From assembly GCA_902772685.1 (NCBI GenBank), contig CACYBO010000080.1, forward strand, positions 1 to 41,933: DNA of 41,933 nt, given 5' to 3'. The notes beneath the pieces are model-generated. The model had not been told where the DNA came from and did not search any database. It was given only the letters and a program-made list of their open reading frames with translations. The DNA comes from an uncultured Eubacteriales bacterium. GTDB taxonomy: Bacteria > Bacillota > Clostridia > Peptostreptococcales > Anaerovoracaceae. Within the stretch, counting starts at the first letter, position 1; every line of letters starts with the position of its first letter. Shown in pieces: positions 1 to 8,082 of the stretch. The translations under genes were made by a program, and so were the position numbers.

Positions 1-1566
1 AGACTTTATCTTTACTCTGGTTGGCTTCTTGTGGCTTATCAGTTTTCCGTTTTTGTCAAACTCGACTTTCTTTCCCTTTATCTTATGTTTGCCTGTATAT
101 CTGAATCCGTTTTTCGGGTCGAGGTAGTACAGCGCTCCCTTTTTCCACATCCAGCCACTGCGTATCACACCGCTTGGGTTGTAATACTGATAGCGTTTTT
201 TACTTCCCTTCACACTGACCCATCCTGACATCGCCTTCTCGTCAGCCTTGCCATTATTGTTCATATCCTTGACAAGTGTTACGTTGTTGTTGCTGACGTT
301 GACGATCAGGGTTCCTCTGTGACTGGATACAGGATAATTGTATCCATAGTTTCTGAGCCTCTTCACCTGCGCACTTACAGAAGAAGTGTAACCATGATTC
401 TCTTCAAAGGACCAGATCGGCGTAGTCCTTTTCAGGTATCTCGTCTTGGACGACGTACTCAGGCCGTGATGGCTCGCCTTGAGCATCTCGCAGTTTAAGG
501 CATACCCGTATTTTGCTATCTGCTTCGCCTCTTCCTGCTTCTCCGTATCTCCGGCAGTCAGAAATCTGAAGTTGCCGCACTGCACCATTGCGGTCAAAGA
601 GCAGTTGTTCAGACAATGTCCGTTCTTGGTTCCGCAATTGTTGTGCTGGCTCTTAAACTGATCCACTGTATATGTCCCAATCGGTCCGATAATGGTAAAC
701 ACTGCAGCTCCCACATTAAATCTGTCAGTTTGTCTTGCATTCGGACCGTAAAGGGTGTTTTTGTACTCGATATCCTTATGCATTCTGAAAGCAGGTTTCA
801 AAAAGACGAGTTCATTGATTTTACCCTCCGCAATATCAAGGTTGTGGGCGTATCTTGATTCGATAGACAATCCTGTTGGAGTTTCATAGTATTTGCATAG
901 TTCAAGATCAGGCAAATATAACCTGTTCACCTTGAAATTGTCGCATATGTCCTGCAGTCCGCCTGTGTGATCTTCGTGCAGATGGCTGATATATACATCC
1001 AGTTCTTTTACGCCTATCATCTTAAGCGTGTTCACCAAAGACGAATGATATACTGCTGAGCTGTTTTTTCTCGGTCTGATCGCTCCGGTATCCATGAGCA
1101 GATACTTGCCGTTGGACTCAATCAGTACCGCGTCCCCATATCTGTCACTGCTCAGTCTTTTGCCATTCTCACGATGCAGATAGATACCGTAGATCCGCAT
1201 GCTCTTCCTGTATTTCGAAACATTTTCAAGAAGACTGCCTGTAGGCCCGCCGAAATCCTTAATTTCAACTTCGGGCTCTTCTTCATCAGCTTCCTGTGCC
1301 TTCAGTGTTACGTCTGACTCATCAGTCCCGGTCTCCGGCATGATTCCCTGTGTTGATTCTTCCAGAGATCCCTGTTCAGAATCCGGTGCCGATTCCAATT
1401 CCGGTTCTGCCGCAGCTTCTGCTGCTTCTGCTGCTTCTGCGGTTTCATCAGGCTCCGGTTCTAAAGCATCTTCCCCGGCAAAAGCCCAAACCGGTGCTGC
1501 TGATACAGCCATGACTAAACTAATTCCAATAATAACTATCTTTTGAAAACAACTATTCCTCTTCAC
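1..1566 (-). CDS. Secreted metallo-beta-lactamase-fold hydrolase with C-terminal choline-binding-type repeats (partial, runs off left edge)
   Basis: The frame is open from a GTG at 1566 to the window edge (522 codons, no stop), so the C-terminus is missing. The start is supported by AGAGGGG at 1571-1577 and by an ideal signal peptide (residues 1-30, ending AFA); the first ATG, at 1512, would cut the signal peptide in half. An acidic Ala/Glu-rich spacer covers about 31-100. The catalytic domain carries HLHEDH at 195-200 (HxHxDH), a TAGD near 335 and KASHHG near 364, the motif set of the ComEC/COG2333 branch of the metallo-beta-lactamase fold. About residues 443-512 hold three aromatic/Gly repeats (SGWV, SGWM, TGKH) like choline/glucan-binding repeats. 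It is presumably exported and held on wall polymer. The GTG overlaps the end of the SGNH gene by 14 bases, so the two are co-translated. Substrate unknown; phosphodiester or nucleic acid hydrolysis is only a family-based guess. Confidence 0.85.
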   Translation of the reverse strand, partial: MKRNSCFQKIVIIGISLVMAVSAAPVWAFAGEDALEPEPDETAEAAEAAEAAAEPELESAPDSEQGSLEESTQGIMPETGTDESDVTLKAQEADEEEPEVEIKDFGGPTGSLLENVSKYRKSMRIYGIYLHRENGKRLSSDRYGDAVLIESNGKYLLMDTGAIRPRKNSSAVYHSSLVNTLKMIGVKELDVYISHLHEDHTGGLQDICDNFKVNRLYLPDLELCKYYETPTGLSIESRYAHNLDIAEGKINELVFLKPAFRMHKDIEYKNTLYGPNARQTDRFNVGAAVFTIIGPIGTYTVDQFKSQHNNCGTKNGHCLNNCSLTAMVQCGNFRFLTAGDTEKQEEAKQIAKYGYALNCEMLKASHHGLSTSSKTRYLKRTTPIWSFEENHGYTSSVSAQVKRLRNYGYNYPVSSHRGTLIVNVSNNNVTLVKDMNNNGKADEKAMSGWVSVKGSKKRYQYYNPSGVIRSGWMWKKGALYYLDPKNGFRYTGKHKIKGKKVEFDKNGKLISHKKPTRVKIKS

Positions 1567-3430
1567 TCTGCCCCTCTGTCGGCTCCTCCTGAGTATCTTC
1601 CGGTTCTGCGTTTACAGTACCGTTTGTTTCATCATTTACTATTCCATCTGCTCCGGCTCCATCCTGGCCCTGATCCTGACCGTCGCCAGAGTTATCACCC
1701 GGTTCATCGCCTGGATTGTCACCCGGCTCGTCGCCGGTATCATCCTTAGGAACCGATTCAAACACAGCAACAAAAACAGTATTGCCGGTTACTGTGATAG
1801 TATCCAGATCTACTATATTCAATTCAGGATCGCCTGCCTTGGCCCAACCTTTGAACTCATAAGTATATTCTTCGTCTTCCGCCTTGACAGGTGTTGCGCC
1901 GTCATAGGAAAACTTCGATCCGTATTTGACTTTCGCATCTGTTTCCAAAACTGTGCCGTTTTCATTCTTCCACGTGATTGTGTATGTGGACGGAGGCAGC
2001 CACTTGCTCAGGTTTTTCTCAAACTCCGGCGTCCACTGTTTCAGGTATCCTGCCCGTTTCGGATGGTTAAGATCCCTCATGTAAAGACAGAATTTACTGC
2101 CCTTCAGGTTTGTCAGCGCGGAGTTGCTCCACATGTCGATTACCTCAATGCGGTTCCTTTTGACTGTAGTGGAGCCGGATTCGCTGCCGTACACAAGATT
2201 TCTCGCACCATAGCGTCCCCGTGCTTTATAGAGCAGGGATCTCATCTTAGCGTACTGCTTTCCATAATTCTTGAACTTCCTCACATCCCTTACTGTGAAG
2301 AACACCACCTGGCAATCAGGCCATCTGTTGTATGCATAAGCGGTAACAAACTCAATTGCCCCCGCTACTGTATTTGTTCTCTTATACAGCTTGGCAAGAT
2401 AAGCATTGGCATTGGCGTCGTTCTTACCTGTCAGCCTGCTCATATCAATGCCTCTGATCGATCCAAGGGGCACTCCGTTCATGGAATCGTTGAGCGAAAG
2501 CTGACATACGAAAACATCCGGTTCATACGCAGGATGTGCATTACACCATTTCGTCAGTCTTTCAACATAGCTTCCCGCGACTTTTGACCTGGCAAGTGTC
2601 GTTCCGGATTTGGCAAGCTTAACGCTTTTGCTGCCGTTTCTCTTATCCATGTAGTCAACAAAACTTACCTTTCCGGAATAGAGTCCGGCAGTTATAGAAC
2701 TGCCGAGGAACATAAACTTACGGCTCTTAAGTTTATTTGCATACCCTGAGGTTCCTGCTTTCGAAAGGGCATATGCCGGCCCGTTGCCGTTCCCGGACCC
2801 TTTCTTGTTTGTTACTACCGCTTTTGCCTTGGTGTATCCGGTTCTCTTGTTTCCGCTGTAAGCTCTTATCTTGTAGTAATACTTGGTGTTCTTTTTGAGT
2901 CCTTTGTCGAGATAGGTGAATCCCTTTGTTTTCCCAACCAGTTTGTAGCCTTTGCCCTTCTTCGTTGATCTGTATACCAACAGTCCCGCTGCACCGGGCG
3001 CACCGGTCATTTTCAGCTGGACCTTGCATTCACACTTGTCGATGATCTTGAGCCCCGGTTTTTTGAGCACCGTCTTGCACTTGGCGGCGCTGCTGAACTG
3101 GCCGTACTTGCGCGGCGCTGTGCCTTTGTAAGCTCTTACCTTGAAATAATACGTCTTCCCTGTTTTAAGCCCTGCGATCGTCGCTTTGTTCACTGTGACA
3201 TCCGCCGCCTGGGAATACTTGCCGCCCTTCTTTCCTGCGACATAAAAAACATAGCCTGTCGCCCCGCTCACCTTTTCACAGGACACTTTCACGGCGACTG
3301 CACTCACGCAGCTCGCCTTGACTTTAGCAGGCTTTTTTGCAAATGATGTTGCAGCATCTGCTGTTACCGTGACCATTGACAAAGCCATTACGATGGTCAG
3401 AAATAAGCTTAATGCCTTTTTTATTTTCAT
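1553..3430 (-). CDS. Secreted SGNH/GDSL-type hydrolase with Fn3-like and InlB B-type repeat domains
   Basis: This is a 625-residue exported protein. I chose the ATG at 3430, seven bases after AAAGGA, over a TTG two codons upstream. The signal peptide ends near residue 26 (ADA). Two Fn3-like modules (about 30-115 and 120-205) share the pattern Y-Y/F-K-I/V-R-A-Y. The SGNH core follows: FLGSSITAG near 245 (block I, nucleophile Ser), LSLND near 310 (block III) and DLNHP near 452 (block V Asp/His). Residues about 480-560 look like a Listeria-Bacteroides (Flg_new) repeat ending in FKGWA. The tail is acidic, with GD(E/N)PGD repeats, and has no LPXTG signal. SGNH enzymes often add or remove acyl groups on glycans, and an MBOAT acyltransferase is encoded upstream, so acyl-ester chemistry on the surface polymer is plausible but unproven. 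Confidence 0.85.
   Translation of the reverse strand: MKIKKALSLFLTIVMALSMVTVTADAATSFAKKPAKVKASCVSAVAVKVSCEKVSGATGYVFYVAGKKGGKYSQAADVTVNKATIAGLKTGKTYYFKVRAYKGTAPRKYGQFSSAAKCKTVLKKPGLKIIDKCECKVQLKMTGAPGAAGLLVYRSTKKGKGYKLVGKTKGFTYLDKGLKKNTKYYYKIRAYSGNKRTGYTKAKAVVTNKKGSGNGNGPAYALSKAGTSGYANKLKSRKFMFLGSSITAGLYSGKVSFVDYMDKRNGSKSVKLAKSGTTLARSKVAGSYVERLTKWCNAHPAYEPDVFVCQLSLNDSMNGVPLGSIRGIDMSRLTGKNDANANAYLAKLYKRTNTVAGAIEFVTAYAYNRWPDCQVVFFTVRDVRKFKNYGKQYAKMRSLLYKARGRYGARNLVYGSESGSTTVKRNRIEVIDMWSNSALTNLKGSKFCLYMRDLNHPKRAGYLKQWTPEFEKNLSKWLPPSTYTITWKNENGTVLETDAKVKYGSKFSYDGATPVKAEDEEYTYEFKGWAKAGDPELNIVDLDTITVTGNTVFVAVFESVPKDDTGDEPGDNPGDEPGDNSGDGQDQGQDGAGADGIVNDETNGTVNAEPEDTQEEPTEGQSEEE
1571..1577 (-). promoter_or_regulatory. 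Ribosome binding site deciding the GTG start at 1566
   Basis: AGAGGGG lies four bases upstream of the GTG, inside the last codons of the SGNH hydrolase gene. It supports translational coupling and the GTG start of the metallo-beta-lactamase-fold gene. Confidence 0.55.
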
Positions 3431-3490
3431 GCACAAATCCTTTCTATCCCTTTTTCTGATCGTCTGAAGCTCATGATTTCATTACCCTTA

Positions 3491-3519
3491 ATTATATAAT
3501 AGGTCACTTATCCCTTCAA
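3491..3519 (-). promoter_or_regulatory. Sigma-A-type promoter for the SGNH and metallo-beta-lactamase genes
   Basis: On the minus strand TTGAAG (3514-3519) and TATAAT (3491-3496) are separated by exactly 17 bases. The -35 box overlaps the stop codon of the upstream acyltransferase gene. Transcription would begin near 3485, about 55 bases before the SGNH start. No terminator precedes it, so read-through from the long operon is also likely. Confidence 0.75.
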
Positions 3520-4700
3520 TTCTTAGGCTTTCTCGTAACCAGCACCGTCCTGTTCGGGAAAAATACATCCAGCACGGCGTTTCTCATCTTCTTCCAAGGC
3601 ACTGCCTGGAATATGATCGCCACTAAAGCTCCCAACGCATATGTAACGAATGCGAATATCCATATTCTCACCACCGGGCTTTCAACAGAATCATAGAGCC
3701 AGTGATAGTTGAACATCATCCTCAGGAACAGCCAGTGAACGAGATATATGATAAGTGTCGCCGCTGATATCTTCTTGATGATATATTTGGCTTTCTCACC
3801 GTACTCTTTCGTGGCCAATCCATTCGTAATCAGAAGGAACAACGCTACGTTCTTGAAAAATGTCGTAATCGTGAACTTGCCGTTGATCCAGTTGCAGTCG
3901 CTGTATCCTGTCAAATTGAATATTATGATGCTTGCAGCCGTGGCGACAACGAGCGATGCGAGTCCCGCCATGTACATCAGTTTTCTTGCTCTCTTGCTTG
4001 GTCTGTAAGTGTACAGGTAATAACCCAGGACCATCCAGAATGAATACTGGCAGATGCTCTCCAGCGGGGTGTACGTCGCAATCAGTTCAACAGTTTCTTC
4101 ATGCGGTATGCGCGGCGTCCCGACAATCGTATTCACAAACAGCGCTGACAGCATCAGTATCAGTCCATATTTATACACATTTTTATCATCGGCCTTCGTT
4201 ATGCATCTGAAGAACGGAACCATGATATATAACGTGATGATCATTGGAATATACCACATATGAGGCGGCTGAACGATCCATTCGTGGATGAGCATGGATT
4301 TGGTAAACACCGCTCCATGAACCACGACTTTCCGGTAGATTCTGTCCAGCGCATAAATCAGGCTCCAGAACACATATGCCGTTGCCATCTTCGGGATGTT
4401 CTTACTCCATACTTTTCTTGCCGTAACATTCCTCTGCGGAGTAAGAAAGAATATCCCGCTTACCATAACAAAAAGTACCGTTGGTGACGCGAATAAAGCC
4501 ATGTACCCGGCAAGTATTTCCCAATCGGTGCTTCCCGCCCCAACCAGGTGGTAATCATAGTACGGCAGCGACATACGTGTCGCGTGCACCAATACGACCA
4601 TCAGGCATGAGACGCACCTCAATATATCGACAGAATAATCCCTGCCCCCTGTTACAAATAAGCGCGGACCACTGTTATTCAATGTCTGCTGTTCATTCAT
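3516..4700 (-). CDS. Membrane acyltransferase, acyltransferase-3 family
   Basis: A 394-residue polytopic protein with about ten hydrophobic segments. The N-terminal motif RDYSVDILRC followed by VLVHAT (His39) is the hallmark of the acyltransferase-3 family (OafA, WecH, IcaC type), whose members transfer acetyl or succinyl groups to surface sugars from the membrane. The ATG is preceded by GGAGGG. The gene is the last of the long operon before the internal promoter at 3491-3519. Its target is probably the glycan made by the surrounding genes (inference). The acyl donor and the acceptor sugar cannot be read from the sequence. Confidence 0.85.
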   Translation of the reverse strand: MNEQQTLNNSGPRLFVTGGRDYSVDILRCVSCLMVVLVHATRMSLPYYDYHLVGAGSTDWEILAGYMALFASPTVLFVMVSGIFFLTPQRNVTARKVWSKNIPKMATAYVFWSLIYALDRIYRKVVVHGAVFTKSMLIHEWIVQPPHMWYIPMIITLYIMVPFFRCITKADDKNVYKYGLILMLSALFVNTIVGTPRIPHEETVELIATYTPLESICQYSFWMVLGYYLYTYRPSKRARKLMYMAGLASLVVATAASIIIFNLTGYSDCNWINGKFTITTFFKNVALFLLITNGLATKEYGEKAKYIIKKISAATLIIYLVHWLFLRMMFNYHWLYDSVESPVVRIWIFAFVTYALGALVAIIFQAVPWKKMRNAVLDVFFPNRTVLVTRKPKN

Positions 4701-4741
4701 TTAAATTGTTACCCTCCATTGAAAAATAATGTCTTCCGGAC

Positions 4742-7333
4742 TCACAGCCCGATTGCTGTGCAGATTCTTCTGCAGTTATTGTAATCCGTATAAGCGAAAA
4801 ACCGGTCAACCCGATCTGCGTATTGATCATCCTCCGGACATCCGCGTTTAATCAGATCTGTTATCACCTTGACAGTGTCTTCATAATTATATGTTACCGG
4901 CCCGAATCCATCCGTTTCGTAGTCAAAATACCCTTTGTCCCATGTATGGGAGCCGAAGAACTGTTTCTCATCAAACTGGCAGTACACAATTGGTTTCTTC
5001 ATATAAGCATGGTCAGCGACAACGCTTGAATAATCCGTTATCATTAAGGAGCTTCTGCACAACACATCATTGTAACTGAAATCGGGCTCCGCAATCTCTA
5101 TAACGTCATTTCCTTTGAATGCATCCCGATTGTTTGTGAAAAGCGGATGAACGCAGAATAACCCTTTGTATCCATTCTCAATCATCGCGTCTATTATCTG
5201 TTTATCGTTGATCAGCCTGTTGTAGAATCTGCAATATTCTGTTTCCGCAAAGGCACTGCTCTCCGCCAGCCTGTAAGACCCTGATATAGAATCCAGATTC
5301 ATGTTCTTGCGCCAGGTTGGAGCGAAGACGACCAGTTTCTCACTGCGGTCTATCAGATAATCATTTCTGGCGAAACCGGTCAGTACAACATGGTCCTTGC
5401 CATATCCATATGCTTCGTTGCCGATAATGGATTCATATTCCCTGTTTGCAGCGGTGATGAAACAGGAAATGTTTCTCTTTTGCCTGCAGCCCCAGGATGA
5501 AATATCGCCAAACGAAATGCCGTGCTGAAGAAATACGAACTGATGTCTGATCATATCCTGCACATACTTCTGATCAGAACCAAAAGGCGACAGCAGCCAG
5601 TATGCCCACTGCGAGGAAACCAGTTTGTCCGAAGCCAGAAACAGAGCAAGGTATTCATCAGAGCCGTAGTCAACTACTTCCCCATACTCTTTCAGTCTCG
5701 CAAAGTCAGGAGAGTCTTTTGAGACCGCAAAGTAAATACGGTTCTTTTTCCTGCTTCTGGTAGTGCTCAGATACTTAAACAGTGCTTCTGCATTATCACC
5801 GGCACGGTCGCCCCGGTCGATAATGAGAACGATCGGTTTTTTCCCGCGCAACTCTTCCGCGCGCTGCCTGATGCGGTACACAGATTCCGGACAGTCTTTT
5901 CTGAGCGTCTTATCAAAAGCATCAACATACTCTTTTACTGTCTTCCGGTCTGCTTTCAATACGCTGATGGTTTTCCCATCGGAGGAGATCAGACACTTGC
6001 CGGCTCTGAAAAATGCGTTCTTCAGCCCGGTCAGACGTGAGAATCTTCCGTAGCCCATTCCCATGACTCTGGATGATTCGCTGCGCCTGTCAACAATATG
6101 AAACTCATACAGTTCCCCTGCTTTCAAAGGCAGATCAACCCGGAACAGTCTCCCCGGGAAGACTGTCTCTCCGCTGATTGATTTCGTATCTGTATATGGA
6201 GCTTTGTAGTAATCCAGAGGAACGCTCCCACTCATACCCTTGACAGTAACATAGTGTGTCTCATCAAAAAGCTCGCTTCTGTCCCTTCCTTCCAGGTGGA
6301 GATATCCGTTTTCAATCACAGCGATATCAAGAAGCACTCTGGCATGACCTGTAATGTAGCCGTAACTCTTTGGGCTGATTTCTCCTCTGAATTTCAGCAG
6401 ATATGCTTTCAGGTTGAGTGATGTATCTTTCGCGTTACAGATATATTCTTCATCGATTTGATTGAGAACATCGTGCAGTTCTTTGAAATACTCTTCCTTT
6501 TCCTCCGGGGAAAGTACATCCTCCGGTATCTGCTTCTTGAACCTCCATCTGATTTCGTAGATAATCAGCGTCTCAATATACGGCAGAACATATCCATATT
6601 TTTTCCTCGACATGTCAAGGAGTTTAGGATATAACTTTTTCACTACCGGAAGATAGCACTCTTTTCTGTCGTACCGCTGGTCGATTGCAGAACTGCCGTC
6701 CTCAGATAATCTGTATTCATAAACTGCGTCCCTGCATAACGCATATTTTGATTTTTCAAAAATAATCTCATTAATGAAGAGAACATCCTCTGCGAGCGGC
6801 ATATCTTCCTCAAACCGCAGTTCCCCTATTGCCTCTCTTTTCAGAATGGTTGAACTCATTGATAGCTGCAGGTCATTGCAGTCCTCTGTGATATCAACTA
6901 CCCTGTTCTCCTTAAATTTGTAGTCCAGCGGGTGCTTGAAGCCTTCCTTTCTGCCGAAATAACGCATTCTGCACGCTGTGACGTCTACTTCATCATAGTG
7001 CTCATCCAAAAGCGGAAGAAGGTTTTCAAACGCATCCTCCCTCCAGCGGTCATCCGCATCGAGCATGTTTATATAACGTCCATCAGCTCTCACGAGCCCG
7101 GTGTTCCGGGCGGCTGATACGCCCGCGTTTTCCTGATATATGTACTCGATGTTATCCGGAAAGCGGCTCACATACTGTTCGCATAGTTCTCTCGTATTGT
7201 CGGTACTGCCGTCATCGACAACAATCACCTGAAAATGATCTGAAAAGCCGATGGTCTGATTGATCAGACTGTCGAGTGCTTCAGAAATAAATTGTCCGTT
7301 GTTGTATGTTGGTATTATTATGCTGAATATCAT
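4742..7333 (-). CDS. Bifunctional GT2 glycosyltransferase / CDP-glycerol glycerophosphotransferase fusion
   Basis: This 863-residue protein joins two enzymes. The N-terminus is a GT-A family 2 glycosyltransferase: IIIPTYNNG at the start, VVDDGSTDNT at 38-47 and a DAD metal site at 92-94. The C-terminal half is a Glyphos_transf (TagB/TagF-type) domain: LQHGISFG near 604, APTWRKN, VHPL near 727 and ITDYSS near 764. Together it would add a sugar and glycerol phosphate units, or glycosylate and extend the polymer. Its ATG shares one base with the SDR stop codon (TGATG), which indicates translational coupling. Such fusions occur in Bacillota teichoic acid loci. The middle region (about 250-480) has no motif I recognise. 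Sugar specificity is unknown. Confidence 0.9.
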   Translation of the reverse strand: MIFSIIIPTYNNGQFISEALDSLINQTIGFSDHFQVIVVDDGSTDNTRELCEQYVSRFPDNIEYIYQENAGVSAARNTGLVRADGRYINMLDADDRWREDAFENLLPLLDEHYDEVDVTACRMRYFGRKEGFKHPLDYKFKENRVVDITEDCNDLQLSMSSTILKREAIGELRFEEDMPLAEDVLFINEIIFEKSKYALCRDAVYEYRLSEDGSSAIDQRYDRKECYLPVVKKLYPKLLDMSRKKYGYVLPYIETLIIYEIRWRFKKQIPEDVLSPEEKEEYFKELHDVLNQIDEEYICNAKDTSLNLKAYLLKFRGEISPKSYGYITGHARVLLDIAVIENGYLHLEGRDRSELFDETHYVTVKGMSGSVPLDYYKAPYTDTKSISGETVFPGRLFRVDLPLKAGELYEFHIVDRRSESSRVMGMGYGRFSRLTGLKNAFFRAGKCLISSDGKTISVLKADRKTVKEYVDAFDKTLRKDCPESVYRIRQRAEELRGKKPIVLIIDRGDRAGDNAEALFKYLSTTRSRKKNRIYFAVSKDSPDFARLKEYGEVVDYGSDEYLALFLASDKLVSSQWAYWLLSPFGSDQKYVQDMIRHQFVFLQHGISFGDISSWGCRQKRNISCFITAANREYESIIGNEAYGYGKDHVVLTGFARNDYLIDRSEKLVVFAPTWRKNMNLDSISGSYRLAESSAFAETEYCRFYNRLINDKQIIDAMIENGYKGLFCVHPLFTNNRDAFKGNDVIEIAEPDFSYNDVLCRSSLMITDYSSVVADHAYMKKPIVYCQFDEKQFFGSHTWDKGYFDYETDGFGPVTYNYEDTVKVITDLIKRGCPEDDQYADRVDRFFAYTDYNNCRRICTAIGL

Positions 7334-8073
7334 CAGAAGTAATCATATCCTCCATGTATATCATATATGCTGCCGTTCAGATACTGGTTCGTCAGGATGT
7401 GATAGCATAAATCGGCAACTTCCGAAGGCTCCCCGAATCTGTGCATTGCTATCTTCCTGTTGATCCTTTCATAGCTCTCGTCACTCCTGTTGTCCTGCCA
7501 TCTTGTTTCAATGAATCCCGGCGCAACTGCATTCACGCGGATGCTTCGGTCGGCGAATATCTTGACCATCGATCTCGCTGCAAACATGACTGCAGCTTTT
7601 GATGTACTGTAGACCAATGATGAAGAATACGTCGCCTGTCCGGCGTGAGACCCCATGAAAAGAATGCTTCCCTGCTCTCTGATCATAGGCTGCAGAGCCT
7701 TGACAAGAAACACCGGCACGTTGACGTTCGTCCTCATGACATGTTCCCAGATCTCCGGCGTATAGTCATCAAAAGATGCATATGTTCCGATTCCTGTGTT
7801 CAGAATCAGCCAGTCAACATGATCCGTTTGTTCCTGAACAGTATCTGTAACTGCCGTGATCCCTTCGTATCCGGACAGATCCGCCTTAATCAGTACGATC
7901 TTGTCTCTGTCCTGAGGATCCGCTTCAGCTTTCAGATCATCCGCAAGCTGATCGTTATGTCCATAGACGACAAAAATCTTATCATCCGGGCAAACCGATT
8001 CTCTGAGTATCTTCAGGACGATTTCTCTTCCTATTCCTGATGTGCCGCCTGTAATTACTGATACATTGCTCAT
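7333..8073 (-). CDS. Short-chain dehydrogenase/reductase (SDR)
   Basis: A 246-residue classical SDR. I start it at the ATG at 8073, five bases after AGGTGA, rather than at the GTG directly abutting the previous stop. The Rossmann motif TGGTSGIG is at residues 8-15 and the catalytic YSTSK near 155-159; the usual NNAG is LNTG here. It is NAD(P)-dependent by family. The gene sits directly behind an acetolactate-synthase-like gene and is coupled to the next gene by a one-base overlap, so it may reduce the product of that ThDP enzyme. It could instead act on a nucleotide-linked keto sugar. The exact substrate is not predictable. Confidence 0.88.
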   Translation of the reverse strand: MSNVSVITGGTSGIGREIVLKILRESVCPDDKIFVVYGHNDQLADDLKAEADPQDRDKIVLIKADLSGYEGITAVTDTVQEQTDHVDWLILNTGIGTYASFDDYTPEIWEHVMRTNVNVPVFLVKALQPMIREQGSILFMGSHAGQATYSSSLVYSTSKAAVMFAARSMVKIFADRSIRVNAVAPGFIETRWQDNRSDESYERINRKIAMHRFGEPSEVADLCYHILTNQYLNGSIYDIHGGYDYF

Positions 8074-8082
8074 ATCCGTCAC

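Noticed and set aside
1405..1445. Short tandem repeat of GCTTCTGCT type, considered as a microsatellite
   Set aside because: It encodes the Ala/Glu-rich spacer of the metallo-beta-lactamase-fold protein and is explained by low-complexity coding.
1680..1740. Direct repeats considered as a CRISPR-like or regulatory array
   Set aside because: They encode Gly-Asp-Glu/Asn-Pro repeats in the tail of the SGNH protein, with no spacers of even length.
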